Below, one piece after another: positions 38,826 through 47,006 of a stretch of 54,149 nt of DNA (positions within the stretch are counted from its first letter, which is position 1; the number at the start of each line of letters is the position of its first letter). The translations under genes were made by a program, and so were the position numbers. Origin of the DNA: a virus; IMG/VR virus record IMGVR_UViG_3300050821_004373, positions 1 to 54,149 of that record, one strand, 5' to 3'. The notes under the pieces were generated by a model. That model was not told the origin of the DNA. It was given only the letters and a program-made list of their open reading frames with translations, and searched no databases.

Positions 38826-40529
38826 TTATTTTTTAACACCCTTAGCCAGTGCTGCTAATTTGAGTTCCGCTTCAAGAGCCTCGCTTATTTCCTCATAGTC
38901 AGGTACGTCAAGCATTTGAAGTGCGTGCTTGCTATCAATTAAATTGGCCTTTTTAAGTTCAATGACCATCGCTCGGAGACTTGCTTGCGACATCGGACGT
39001 ACCGCGCCTTCCGGCACATACACTTCGTATTCATCGGAAGCGGAATCAGGTTTCCACTTCGCCACATTATCGCCATCCCGGAAGATTCTTTCTTCGGTGA
39101 ACGACTTGCTCATCGTGTAGAAAAGCAGATCGACGATTTTCTGTACGGAGTACGCGAAGAATCTTGCGGTAAGTCTGGTTCCTGCCTGCGACTGCGATAC
39201 AGCCGCTTCAAATAAATCCGGTCCTACGTTCCCCGGAGCCATGTTTCCTTGACGCGCGGGGGTAGCTCCCCGCAATTCCTTCTGTAATCCGAGATACGCT
39301 TGCGGCAGCGTAATCATCTGCGAAGGGAAAGGCGGAGGAAACTTGATGTCGATGCCCTGACCTGGGGGAGAGTTCGCCGCGACGACCACAATCTCTCCGG
39401 CGAGATTCGCAAATGTATTGGCCGTGACTCCGGTGCTCTCATGGATGACCACGACGCCGGAGTTCAGGCGCTTGGCGTTTTCGAACGTATTCGTCATCTG
39501 CTGTTCAGCGGCATCCTGCAAACTCTTCGTATACTTCATCGGCGCCGGACACCACACGTTTTTCCACGGAGGAGTTGCCCATACCGGAACCGCAGGCCAC
39601 ATATCGGGCAATGGTATCCACGACTCGCCGTCCGCTAGAATCGTTCCCTCGCATTCGACGATCATCCTGCCCACCGGATATTTCGGAAGTGCATCGGGGA
39701 TAGGTAGATTCTTTTCTGCGAACAGTGCGGCTTCCTTCTCCGTGACTTTCCGCATCGTGGTATCAAGGCAGTAGCATGTCCGACGCTTCATCAATCCATC
39801 GGTGTCGGTTTCCTCTCCGCTTGGAAGTCCGCGAGAGGTAATCGTCATCGGCCCGGGAGGAAGTTCAAGAGTTCCTGCAGGACCGCCAGCCATGCTCTCG
39901 GTTCGCGCCTTGGCTTTGTTGACGTTATCGGCGTGGTCCGGCGTTTCCTTCCTGATCTTATCGAGGTACACGTAGTCCTCGATAATCATCCATGACCAGT
40001 CTTCAGACCACGGGCTGCAGTAATCGACGTAGACGCTTCCCTGTCTCCGGGCACGCAACCACACTTCACCCTTGCCGCGGTTGGCGAAGGGGTCTCCTCC
40101 GGCTTGAATGAAAGCTGTCCCTGAGAATTGCGCGTAGACCTGAGCCATCAGAAGGTGCAAATTATAGAATTTCTTTTTCCAGTATTCTTGGAAGGCTTTC
40201 TCGCGTTCCTTGTCGCGCTCATCCTTCTTGTGGATGAACACGCGCATGTTGGTATCAGTGGCGTCGGCGGCTTCAGCTAAGAGGAGCAACTGTAACTGCG
40301 GAGCTTTAATTGAAGGACGCATCGACGGAGCACGTCTCGAAGATTCAAAAAGATTATAAAATTTTTCCACGGTCTCGTCGTGGTTCGGCCCGTAAATATC
40401 GCGGCGGGCTTCTTCTGATTGGCGCACCAGGTCGTCTATCTGCCTGCTCCTGATGTCTTTTCCAGACGTGTCGTTTTCTGTTTTCGGTGAGCCGGTCGCT
40501 GGCACTGTGCGGAACTGGGTATAGGCCAT
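38826..40529 (-). CDS. Portal protein
   Basis: A 567-residue protein. The N-terminus (RSRQIDDLVRQSEEARRDIYGPN) is helical, and a wing-like segment includes FIQAGGDPFANRGKGEVWLRAR and YVDYCSPWSEDW, with the long helical stem and C-terminal crown (YAFLGLQKELRG-type helices, then ALQMLDVPDYEEISEALEAELKLAALA). Length and arrangement fit the 12-mer portal of short-tailed phages, through which DNA is packaged and ejected. It lies upstream of scaffold and capsid genes and downstream of the terminase, the usual order. Confidence 0.75.
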   Translation of the reverse strand: MAYTQFRTVPATGSPKTENDTSGKDIRSRQIDDLVRQSEEARRDIYGPNHDETVEKFYNLFESSRRAPSMRPSIKAPQLQLLLLAEAADATDTNMRVFIHKKDERDKEREKAFQEYWKKKFYNLHLLMAQVYAQFSGTAFIQAGGDPFANRGKGEVWLRARRQGSVYVDYCSPWSEDWSWMIIEDYVYLDKIRKETPDHADNVNKAKARTESMAGGPAGTLELPPGPMTITSRGLPSGEETDTDGLMKRRTCYCLDTTMRKVTEKEAALFAEKNLPIPDALPKYPVGRMIVECEGTILADGESWIPLPDMWPAVPVWATPPWKNVWCPAPMKYTKSLQDAAEQQMTNTFENAKRLNSGVVVIHESTGVTANTFANLAGEIVVVAANSPPGQGIDIKFPPPFPSQMITLPQAYLGLQKELRGATPARQGNMAPGNVGPDLFEAAVSQSQAGTRLTARFFAYSVQKIVDLLFYTMSKSFTEERIFRDGDNVAKWKPDSASDEYEVYVPEGAVRPMSQASLRAMVIELKKANLIDSKHALQMLDVPDYEEISEALEAELKLAALAKGVKK

Positions 40530-40760
40530 TTAGCGAAGCACGCGAAAAAACGTGCTCTCCTTGTTTAGTTCGGCCTCAATCACAGGGAGCATGTAGGAAT
40601 ACATTGCCCCGTTTACTGCCTTCATCAAATCATAGGATTGTTTTTCACGCGCTGTCATTGGCCGGATACGGAAGAGACCGTCGCTGCAAAGTTCGGTAGT
40701 GTGCGACTGTAATTTGGCGGCCGCTTTCCTAGCCCATCCAATTCTCTTGTAACCTTTCAT
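40530..40760 (-). CDS. Small helical protein in packaging module
   Basis: A 76-residue protein with WARKAAAKLQSHTTELC, then helices (TAREKQSYDLMKAVNGAMYSYML) and a charged end. It stops exactly before the portal start and overlaps the gene before it. No family; possibly a packaging accessory protein. Confidence 0.5.
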   Translation of the reverse strand: MKGYKRIGWARKAAAKLQSHTTELCSDGLFRIRPMTAREKQSYDLMKAVNGAMYSYMLPVIEAELNKESTFFRVLR

Positions 40761-40975
40761 GCTCTAGGTCTCCCGGCCTGACCTGCATGTTCGTTGTGAT
40801 GCCTAAGAGTTCCACTACAGAAGCAGACGTACCGGGAAGCGACCTCTTTGCCGCCGTGCTTAACCTTCTCCGCGAGTTGCATCGGTTGATTGCAGTCGGG
40901 ACAGTTCGGCCCAGTATTCGATTGTCCGGTAGCGATGGAATGATTCGGAGGGGCTGGAGGAGCAGGAGGCTTCAT
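40757..40975 (-). CDS. Zinc-ribbon protein in packaging module
   Basis: A 72-residue protein: Pro-rich N-terminus, then CPDCNQPMQ and VCFCSGTLRHH, giving a four-ligand zinc ribbon, and a basic tail. It overlaps the next upstream gene by one base. Unknown role, probably nucleic-acid or terminase binding. Confidence 0.6.
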   Translation of the reverse strand: MKPPAPPAPPNHSIATGQSNTGPNCPDCNQPMQLAEKVKHGGKEVASRYVCFCSGTLRHHNEHAGQAGRPRA

Positions 40976-41457
40976 CAGTTTGCTCTCTCTGGCTTATCGT
41001 CAAGAAATTCTCTCACGGCATCGAGTGGGCTTTCGGTTCCGCCGTTCGCTCCGCCGCTTCCGGTCCTGAGATACTCACCGATCCGCCGCGTCTCTTCCAT
41101 TATGTCCTTCACACTCATCACTTCGGAGAGAATGCCCATGTGCTCGTTGAGGCGGCGCTGTCTCATCTTCCATGCTTCGGTAGGCCCGTTCTCTTCGAGC
41201 ATCCGGTTAAACTCCAAACCCATCTCCGAGAGAATATCGCGTGCTGACTTTACCTCTGGCGGAAGTTCTACGGCATGGTCCTGATTCTGAGGGGCGTCTT
41301 CCCTTCCTCCACTGCTTTCGCTAACTCCTGTGCTGCCGTCGCTCTCTCCTCCGCGTCCGCCATGTCCGCATCTGTCGGGACGCGGCTCCTCCGGGCTGTT
41401 TCCGCCGCTACTACCCTTGCCCTTTCGAGGGGCGCGACTTCGGCTGGCTTTGTCCAA
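40975..41457 (-). CDS. Helical protein with questionable start
   Basis: The convincing part (about residues 66-160) is a helical protein: ARDILSEMGLEFNRMLEENG, then WKMRQRRLNEHMGILSEVMSV and EETRRIGEYLRTG. The first 60 residues are Arg/Gly/Ser-rich and overlap the end of the neighbouring gene in another frame, so they may be a shadow. The frame is from TTG 41457; ATG 41223 is an alternative start. Function unknown. Confidence 0.5.
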   Translation of the reverse strand: MDKASRSRAPRKGKGSSGGNSPEEPRPDRCGHGGRGGESDGSTGVSESSGGREDAPQNQDHAVELPPEVKSARDILSEMGLEFNRMLEENGPTEAWKMRQRRLNEHMGILSEVMSVKDIMEETRRIGEYLRTGSGGANGGTESPLDAVREFLDDKPERAN

Positions 41458-41687
41458 CTATGGCTCTCTGGCGCGACCGGAATCGCCGCGCCGTTGTCAG
41501 AAGTTACTCTCAGGGAGATTATGCCCTTTTTCTTCTGGTAGTCCACTAGAAGAATTTTCCCGGTACTTTGGCCGTCGTAATCTTCGGCCCAGAACTGGAG
41601 TTCTTTTCCTTTGGATTGCTCCACAAGGCACACAAGGATTCTCAGAACGGCTTGCGGGTCGCGTAAATCGAGATTGTAACTGGGCAC
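41268..41687 (-). CDS. Beta/alpha protein, unknown
   Basis: A 139-residue protein starting at ATG 41687: beta strands (NLDLRDPQAVLRILVCLVEQ, LQFWAEDYDG, KILLVDYQKKKGIISLRVTS) and an Ala/Glu-rich helical tail with VAAETARRSRVPTDADMADAEE. The N-terminal part resembles a small beta-domain. About 190 nt of its 3' end are also read in the neighbouring frame. No family. Confidence 0.6.
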   Translation of the reverse strand: MPSYNLDLRDPQAVLRILVCLVEQSKGKELQFWAEDYDGQSTGKILLVDYQKKKGIISLRVTSDNGAAIPVAPESHSWTKPAEVAPLERARVVAAETARRSRVPTDADMADAEERATAAQELAKAVEEGKTPLRIRTMP

Positions 41688-41690
41688 AGT

Positions 41691-41801
41691 TTACCTCCAA
41701 GGATTAGCAGTAATAAATCCCCATCCTAAAATGACGGCTCCAACAAAAACGCAGAAAATTAGAGCAATAATGAAAACTCGATTGGCGGTCTTTTCCGTCA
41801 C
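41691..41801 (-). CDS. 36-aa membrane peptide
   Basis: GTG 41801 overlaps the terminase stop (GTGA). One hydrophobic helix (VFIIALIFCVFVGAVILGW) and a short polar tail. It ends next to the next gene. Low-information but coupled to the terminase. Confidence 0.45.
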   Translation of the reverse strand: MTEKTANRVFIIALIFCVFVGAVILGWGFITANPWR

Positions 41802-43555
41802 CAGGCCACCTCTTCTTCAAATTCTTCATTCGGGAACTGTTTTACGCGCTTCATGATTTTGGCGTGGTGATTGATGAGCGACTGGTTGGCGTCGTCGAGA
41901 ATTGTATCGCCCTTCCCGGCCATCTTCATGCGTACCTCTTCGTCCTCTTCCTTTTCGTGAGTGACGGCAGGATTCATCGTGCGAGGCGGAGCGTACTGCC
42001 TCATGGCGATATTGGCGAGCATGGCTCCAAACAAAATATCGTCGTTCCCTTTCTTGATGTCCACCCGCCCCGTTTCTTTTCTGGTGGACATGCGAATCTG
42101 CGCGGAGAGAAGCGCGTCGAAGATTACGACACCGTACTCTCCGTTCGTCCCTCCGCCTTCTCTAAGCGCGGCTCTCATTCCTTCGTATAGCATCGCGCGT
42201 GTGTGTTGCGTCGTCTCGAACCATACCGCGTTCTTGCCGGTGGCCCACGATCCAACCTTGTCGTCCTTGCCCTTCCAGCGGTAGAGATTGGGATATTTGA
42301 GGATGTCACGGACTCCGGTGAGTGTCTGATACCCGTAGCCTCCGGTCAATTCGCCGTTTATCATCGCGCGGTTGTAGTGACGACCGAGAGAATTGAGATA
42401 GCACGCATGGACTTCTGGAACGACGTGCCCCACAAACCGAAATACTTGGTGCCCGGTATTCCCGTCGAAGCCCACATTCGCGGCAAAGTCCCGGCTATCC
42501 TTTTCGTCGTCGCCTCTTGCGGCGTCCGCACCGATATAGTAGAAGTGTCCCGGCTTAGGATCTTCCCAGATACAGAGTCCGCCGTTGTGATGCTCTCTGA
42601 GTTTCATGCTTCCGTCGTGGGTAACGTCGATGAACCCCTGCCATTTCGGAGGCTTATTGTTCTTTGCGGCCCACGCACGCTCGATTTCTTCGAACGCCGG
42701 AGAACCGGATACGATAAACGATTCTTCCCAGTCGGTCGGAAATTCCTGATGGAAGAGTTCGACGCTGCCGCCGCACTCCGGAGAATTAATCTTCCAGCGG
42801 CGCCACGCGAGTTGTTCCATTGACGCGCCGCGCTTCAGCAAGGCTCTCTCTTCCTTGTCGAGAGAACCGCGCTCCGCGATCGAGACTTCCGCAACACAGG
42901 CTTCGTCATCAAGCCAGGAAAGGAATACAGGTTCGTATTCGCTCTTGCAGTTGATGGCGTCAACCCACATTTCGTAAAAAATAGCTCCATCTCCATCCTG
43001 TCCGTTCGGAGTAGATTCGATAATTACGATGGTGTCCTTGTGCTCGGAAACCGCCGGCAGAACGGACGTATAGATTTCTCCACTGCCTTTATAGTGCGCG
43101 GCTTCTGAAAGGTGAAGGCCCGAGAGTGTAAACCCACGGCCGGAGGTATCTTTTCCGGCGGTGACGATCTGCATGAGTCCGTCTCCGTCTTCGTGCGGGA
43201 AGGTAATCTCGCGTTCGACATCGCGGAGATTCAGGAACTTGGCCTGCTTTGCGAGGTTCTTTGGAATCGAGAAGAGAGCTTTCGACGACTTGAACTCATG
43301 CGCGGCAATCAGAAAGTGCGAACCGGGCAGCCAACAGCAATGACAGAATCCGAGTCCTTCGGACCAAGAGGAGACTCCTACGCGGCGAGCCTTATCGACC
43401 ACGATGCGGACAGGCTTCCCGTCTTCTTGTTGCTTGAGGGCCGCGTTGTGAATAATTCTCTGATTCTTTTTGAAAATAAAGGGAACCCGCTTATGAGAGT
43501 CGCGGTCTTTTATGGTAAACCGGGAGAGGAATTTCTCTGCGGCTTTTAAGTTCAT
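41798..43555 (-). CDS. terL: Terminase large subunit
   Basis: A 585-residue protein; ATG 43555 overlaps the HNH stop (ATGA). The ATPase part has RIVVDKARRVGVSSWSEG (Walker-A-like, with an Arg-rich P-loop as in many phage terminases), FTLSGLHLSEAAHY (Walker B/catalytic region) and IIESTPNG (coupling motif). The C-terminal nuclease has FYYIGADAARGDDEKDS (first acidic residues), a central ELTGGYG and FDALLSAQ/GNDDILFGAML (last acidic residues). It packages DNA into the head through the portal and cuts the concatemer. A homing-endonuclease gene abuts it. Confidence 0.85.
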   Translation of the reverse strand: MNLKAAEKFLSRFTIKDRDSHKRVPFIFKKNQRIIHNAALKQQEDGKPVRIVVDKARRVGVSSWSEGLGFCHCCWLPGSHFLIAAHEFKSSKALFSIPKNLAKQAKFLNLRDVEREITFPHEDGDGLMQIVTAGKDTSGRGFTLSGLHLSEAAHYKGSGEIYTSVLPAVSEHKDTIVIIESTPNGQDGDGAIFYEMWVDAINCKSEYEPVFLSWLDDEACVAEVSIAERGSLDKEERALLKRGASMEQLAWRRWKINSPECGGSVELFHQEFPTDWEESFIVSGSPAFEEIERAWAAKNNKPPKWQGFIDVTHDGSMKLREHHNGGLCIWEDPKPGHFYYIGADAARGDDEKDSRDFAANVGFDGNTGHQVFRFVGHVVPEVHACYLNSLGRHYNRAMINGELTGGYGYQTLTGVRDILKYPNLYRWKGKDDKVGSWATGKNAVWFETTQHTRAMLYEGMRAALREGGGTNGEYGVVIFDALLSAQIRMSTRKETGRVDIKKGNDDILFGAMLANIAMRQYAPPRTMNPAVTHEKEEDEEVRMKMAGKGDTILDDANQSLINHHAKIMKRVKQFPNEEFEEEVAW

Positions 43556-43944
43556 ATCTTGCGCCGTTCTAATTCGTTGTGGCAACGGGCGCACTGCCAA
43601 TCCACTTCGAGAGGCTTCTTGTAGTTTTTGTGATGGCCTTGAAGTCCACTGCGACCATCACTTCTTTTCTTTGGAACATTGCCGCAGACAGAACATTTCG
43701 TTGGACGAGAAATTTTCCCTTTTATTATTGCTTTAGACACCGCCATTCTTGCGAGAACCTTTTCTCGCTGTTCCGGGTCTTCTCGGTAGCGCCGCATATT
43801 ACGTTCATTTTCCTTCTGCATTTTTCCTGCTCTGCGGCGGCTATTACGAGCAAAGTCTCTTTTGTACGCACGGAATGATTCTGCATCTCTATGGTTGAGA
43901 TACCACTCTCGCATGTACTCAGATTCCCTACCGGCCCACCTCAT
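43552..43944 (-). CDS. HNH-type nuclease-like protein
   Basis: A 130-residue protein. A very basic helical first half (RAYKRDFARNSRRRAGKMQKEN) is followed by CSVCGNVPKK, then GLQGHHKNYKKPLEVDWQCARCHNELERRK: two CxxC knuckles around the catalytic HH pair. The 51380 product has the same HHxDYxKPLxVxWLCxxCH core. Likely a small DNA-nicking HNH enzyme. It overlaps the terminase start. Confidence 0.75.
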   Translation of the reverse strand: MRWAGRESEYMREWYLNHRDAESFRAYKRDFARNSRRRAGKMQKENERNMRRYREDPEQREKVLARMAVSKAIIKGKISRPTKCSVCGNVPKKRSDGRSGLQGHHKNYKKPLEVDWQCARCHNELERRKI

Positions 43945-44384
43945 CTGCCGTCGCCTCCGGCTGCCCCTTGCTGCGCTCTGAGCCAGTCGTTATTGCAAGT
44001 GTCGTTGCAAAAATATAGTGACCGGATGATCTCCGGGTGATTCTTGTCGCGGAAGTCTTTCTTCGCCATCCACCGCGGCATCCCGCTAGGAGTTAGCCCG
44101 TTCAAATCTTTGCCGCATTTCTTCGAGGCGCACCTTATCTTCGTTTTGTCCTGACTTAGACGGTCGTTTAGGATGTGCCCGGCCTGCTCGCAAATCTTCC
44201 GTATGTCTTCGAGGTAGGCCATCGCTCGTTCGATGGTCAGTTCACGGAAGGGCTTAAGCCACTCTTCCTGCTCTGCTCTAACGCTCTCCCATCTCGATAG
44301 AATAGCTTCTGTTCTAACTTTCGAGATATGACGTTTGACTGGCTTTCCCGCGTACACGGTGCGCTGATACACGCCTCTCGGCAT
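43941..44384 (-). CDS. Zn-finger protein upstream of terminase
   Basis: A 147-residue protein: MPRGVYQRTVYAGKPVKRHISKVR, a helical centre (ERAMAYLEDIRKICEQAGHILN) and CASKKCG...CNDTCNNDW, a Cys4 zinc module. Its place just before the terminase makes it a small-terminase candidate, but no specific motif is seen. Confidence 0.5.
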   Translation of the reverse strand: MPRGVYQRTVYAGKPVKRHISKVRTEAILSRWESVRAEQEEWLKPFRELTIERAMAYLEDIRKICEQAGHILNDRLSQDKTKIRCASKKCGKDLNGLTPSGMPRWMAKKDFRDKNHPEIIRSLYFCNDTCNNDWLRAQQGAAGGDGR

Positions 44385-44393
44385 AGTTCTCTC

Positions 44394-44660
44394 CTAAGCT
44401 GGTTTAACTGTGTAACTCTTTGGTAAAAGCAGTTTATGATTCTCGCCTTCCGGTGGGTCTTCGTGCGCCACTTTGAATCGTACAATCTCCATCGGCGGAT
44501 GACACTCCAGGCACTTCACGACGACGAGCATGTGATCGGGGAAGAACTTCACGGAGTAGCGGTCTTCTTTGCCGTGGTACTTGCAGTGGAATGCTTGTGC
44601 CTGGGCGAACTTCGGCACCATGATTTTATCGACGTCTGGCAACGGCCCCTCCTGAGACAT
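44394..44660 (-). CDS. Small Cys/His beta protein
   Basis: An 88-residue protein with HCKYHGKEDRYSVKFFPDHMLVVVKCLECHPP: Cys/His pairs and beta strands, probably one zinc site. C-terminal basic strands. Unknown function. Confidence 0.55.
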   Translation of the reverse strand: MSQEGPLPDVDKIMVPKFAQAQAFHCKYHGKEDRYSVKFFPDHMLVVVKCLECHPPMEIVRFKVAHEDPPEGENHKLLLPKSYTVKPA

Positions 44661-45015
44661 TCATTCCGGGCGTGACCAACGCCATACAGTAATCCACGAG
44701 CGACTGCCTCTGTGACGGATGAAAGGCAATCCCGAATCTCTTGAGACGTTCTCCGAGTTCATCGGCTTCCTCGCGGAAGATGGCAATACACGTTTCTTCG
44801 ATGTTCATAGGAGTATCGGGAGCAGGTGCGGGAGCTCCGGGCACGACGGCATCGGGAGGGTCTGGAAGGGATTCCACGCGGACGAGTTCTCGCGGTGGAG
44901 CATCGTGAATGTCGAACGCGGCGGCGAGTTCAGCACTCCCCTTCATAACACGTGAGCGCGCGAACTGTTCGGCGGAAGATGGTTGCGGAGCTTTCGGTTT
45001 TGCGCGCGGACTCAT
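44626..45015 (-). CDS. Acidic helical protein
   Basis: A 129-residue protein with a Pro/Ala-rich middle (AVVPGAPAPAPDTPM) and a helical end (NIEETCIAIFREEADELGERLKRFG, SLVDYCMALVTPG). It overlaps both neighbours. No family recognised. Confidence 0.5.
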   Translation of the reverse strand: MSPRAKPKAPQPSSAEQFARSRVMKGSAELAAAFDIHDAPPRELVRVESLPDPPDAVVPGAPAPAPDTPMNIEETCIAIFREEADELGERLKRFGIAFHPSQRQSLVDYCMALVTPGMNVSGGAVARRR

Positions 45016-45254
45016 GTGAAGATTTTCACTTTCTTCATGCGCCGTTGGTACTCTTCCTCGGCTTGTTTGCGTCTCTGGACCGCCAGATCGAATTTCGACT
45101 TCTCACGTACACCGTCCTTAGACACAACAAAAAGAACGCGGCATGTAAGGCACTTGAAAGCCCAAGCATCCGGAGTTTCGTTCGCCAGGACAACATTGGA
45201 CTTCCAGCACCCGTTTCCTTTAACGCTGTTCGGACACGACGGAATCTCCGCCAC
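45012..45254 (-). CDS. Zn-ribbon-like small protein
   Basis: An 80-residue protein: CPNSVKGNGCWKSN and KCLTCRVLF supply Cys residues for a zinc site; the C-terminal third is a Lys/Gln-rich helix (VQRRKQAEEEYQRRMKKV). It overlaps the neighbouring genes by 4 and 35 nt. Confidence 0.5.
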   Translation of the reverse strand: MAEIPSCPNSVKGNGCWKSNVVLANETPDAWAFKCLTCRVLFVVSKDGVREKSKFDLAVQRRKQAEEEYQRRMKKVKIFT

Positions 45255-45672
45255 GATTCATCTCCTCGAATTTCTGCTTCATCATTTTTGGGACATCTCT
45301 CCGGCGGTACACGGCCTTGTTGCCCTTCCACCAGATTTTACGGTACTCGAAGAAAGTAAGCGTGTGGTCCTTGCCGCGGTTGGGATTCAGCTTCTTCCGC
45401 CACTTCTTTCCTTGCATGTGTCCGCCTACTCCCGCGTTCCAGCGCGAGAAGCCGACAGCAAGATCATGTAGGTAGCCGTGATAAGACTTGCGGATTACGG
45501 CGACGCAGAACGCGCGTTGCTTCGGGGTCAGGTTCTTGGCCTTGCCTTCACCAACACCAAATAGGAGCCTTCGTGCTTCGTAGCGTTCTTCGTATTCGGC
45601 TTGAGCGCGGACGCGGCGTTCCGCTTTCTCGCGCTGGCGTATCTCGCGTGCGGTGGGGAGAGTGTCCGGCAC
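45220..45672 (-). CDS. First gene of the late operon, DNA-binding-like
   Basis: A 150-residue basic protein from GTG 45672. Arg/Glu-rich helices (AREIRQREKAERRVRAQAEYEERYEARR), then LTPKQRAFCVAVI, a motif reminiscent of the LTPKQxxF start of small terminase subunits, and a basic C-terminal half (MQGKKWRKKLN). It may be the small terminase or another DNA-binding late protein. It faces the short plus operon across an 87-nt intergenic region. Confidence 0.5.
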   Translation of the reverse strand: MPDTLPTAREIRQREKAERRVRAQAEYEERYEARRLLFGVGEGKAKNLTPKQRAFCVAVIRKSYHGYLHDLAVGFSRWNAGVGGHMQGKKWRKKLNPNRGKDHTLTFFEYRKIWWKGNKAVYRRRDVPKMMKQKFEEMNRGGDSVVSEQR

Positions 45673-45714
45673 GTCGCCATCTTAGTGTTGTATCGCGGAA
45701 CTTGGCAAGGGGTA

Positions 45715-45744
45715 TTGACAATCGCCGTTAGTATCAGGTACAGT
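45715..45744 (+). promoter_or_regulatory. Sigma70-type promoter for the 45760 operon
   Basis: TTGACA (45715-45720), 18 nt, TACAGT (45739-45744). The transcript would start near 45751, about 9 nt before the ATG, with GGAGGG as ribosome site. On the opposite strand a weaker match (TTGCCA, 18 nt, TAAGAT) points toward the late operon, so this 87-nt region probably holds divergent promoters. Confidence 0.5.
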
Positions 45745-45759
45745 CCGGTTGGAGGGCCA

Positions 45760-46074
45760 ATGTTCGACAGAGCAGAAATGAATACTCCGATGATGACGCT
45801 GGAACTTCGGATTCAGCCTCTAATCCGCCAGATAGTTCAGCATATGATTTTAACAGAGGGAGAAGCGACCTCCGCTATCGAGGATGCGGTCAATTCCGCC
45901 GTCACAAGTTTTAATTGGCGTGAGCAGATTCGTAAAGAAGTCGAGCAGACTCTCCAACATGAAGTTAGGAAAGTTCTGGAGAACATTACTAGACAACTGA
46001 CGTGGGACGAAGAGATTCGCGCTCAATTCAAAAAATCAGTGATTCGTGCACTTCAAACGGAAGAACCCCGATGA
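45760..46074 (+). CDS. Coiled-coil protein, unknown
   Basis: A 104-residue protein with GGAGGG before ATG 45760. It is helical throughout (IQPLIRQIVQHMILTEGEATSAIEDAV, WREQIRKEVEQTLQHEVRKVLENI), acidic and basic heptads alternating. First gene of the short plus operon. Function unknown. Confidence 0.6.
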   Translation: MFDRAEMNTPMMTLELRIQPLIRQIVQHMILTEGEATSAIEDAVNSAVTSFNWREQIRKEVEQTLQHEVRKVLENITRQLTWDEEIRAQFKKSVIRALQTEEPR

Positions 46075-46274
46075 CCGTCACGGAAGCGGAGCGCCAGAGA
46101 ATACTCGACGAGGAGCGAGAGCGCCAGCGCCGGGAGTTACGCGCGAGGATGTCGAAGTTGGGGAAGTCCCGGTCTCCGAAGAAGCGTGCAGCGGTAATCA
46201 ACAATCTAAAGGCTGCACACGAAGCTCGTTTCGGAAGGCCATATGGCTATAAGAAAAAACCAAAGGTGAAGTGA
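46071..46274 (+). CDS. Basic helical protein
   Basis: A 67-residue protein; ATG 46071 overlaps the previous stop (ATGA). The N-terminus is a Glu/Arg-rich helix (EAERQRILDEERERQRREL), and the C-terminus is Lys/Arg-rich (SPKKRAAVINNLKAAHEARFG) with a GYKKKPKVK tail. Likely nucleic-acid binding. Function unknown. Confidence 0.55.
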   Translation: MTVTEAERQRILDEERERQRRELRARMSKLGKSRSPKKRAAVINNLKAAHEARFGRPYGYKKKPKVK

Positions 46275-46450
46275 TGGCAGTGGAAACTTTTTGTTTAACC
46301 GAACAAGACATGATGTTTTTGTACGGTAAGACCTTGCGCTTGCTGGCGGCGGAGCACGATGTATTCGTAGTCTTCGACAACGACGGGACTCCGGTGCTCG
46401 ACGGCGAGTACTACTTAGTCTCGAAGAATGGAATTGAACGTGTCGAATAA
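46274..46450 (+). CDS. 58-aa protein, unknown
   Basis: ATG 46274 overlaps the previous stop (GTGATG). Sequence includes FCLTEQDMMFLYGKTLRLL and FVVFDNDGTPVLDGEYYLV. It has a small beta domain at the C-terminus. No family. It overlaps the next gene by 23 nt. Confidence 0.5.
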   Translation: MAVETFCLTEQDMMFLYGKTLRLLAAEHDVFVVFDNDGTPVLDGEYYLVSKNGIERVE

Positions 46451-46652
46451 ATTCGAAGGAATGCAAGAAGCCTACGAGCAAGTGGTATTCGGCTACGACG
46501 AGCCGGACTTGATGTGCATGAACGGAAAACTTCTGAAGGAAATGGCCATCAAGAACGGAAACCCGGTGGAGAATGATTCGGACGGTAATCCGATCTACGA
46601 CGGCGAAGTGTACTGCCTCACGGCAAAAGGAATATTTTTGTGGCGTCAATAA
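46428..46652 (+). CDS. Small protein sharing a 10-residue stretch with the capsid protein
   Basis: A 74-residue protein starting at ATG 46428 (ATG 46461 is an alternative). VFGYDEPDLM at residues 20-29 is identical to part of the major capsid protein, and the 30 underlying bases (46485-46514) match the complement of 34208-34237 exactly. The rest (CMNGKLLKEMAIKNGNPV, IYDGEVYCLTAKGIFLW) shows no similarity to the capsid. Function unknown. Confidence 0.55.
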   Translation: MELNVSNKFEGMQEAYEQVVFGYDEPDLMCMNGKLLKEMAIKNGNPVENDSDGNPIYDGEVYCLTAKGIFLWRQ

Positions 46653-46834
46653 ACCACGAAGTCTCGATAGTTCACAAGCCGGAATACCTGGCGCATCCCT
46701 GGGGTTGTGTTTGCGATTGTGGATGGATGAGCGGGAACGTCACCGAGGAAGAAGCGAAGGAATCGAGAGAGTTGCATTTAGAGAGGCACCGCCATGATTC
46801 TAGTCTTGCGTCTACTACCGAACCAAAGGTGTGA
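46640..46834 (+). CDS. Small Cys/His protein
   Basis: A 64-residue protein from GTG 46640 with GWCVCDCGW-like sequence (WGCVCDCGWMSGNV) and a His-rich helix (HLERHRHD). Cys-x-Cys and two His pairs suggest one zinc site. It overlaps both neighbours. Confidence 0.5.
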   Translation: MASINHEVSIVHKPEYLAHPWGCVCDCGWMSGNVTEEEAKESRELHLERHRHDSSLASTTEPKV

Positions 46835-47006
46835 AGGTTGCGCGGCTATCGGTCGCGTCCACGATCTCACGCGGCTCTGTCTCTCCTGCCTTGCTCCGTG
46901 GATTCACGTCGAAGAACGCAAAGAGAAGTTGAACGAGAGTCTGCGGCACAAGTTCGCATGGCCGGTAGAGAAGATTGCCCAATTCCGCCGTGAATTCCAA
47001 AGATAA
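46794..47006 (+). CDS. Small zinc-knuckle protein
   Basis: A 70-residue protein with RCEGCAAIGRVHDLTRLCLSCLAPW, two Cys pairs around a His, and a basic helical C-terminus (EKLNESLRHKFAWPVEKIAQFRREF). It overlaps the methyltransferase start by 32 nt. Unknown role. Confidence 0.55.
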   Translation: MILVLRLLPNQRCEGCAAIGRVHDLTRLCLSCLAPWIHVEERKEKLNESLRHKFAWPVEKIAQFRREFQR

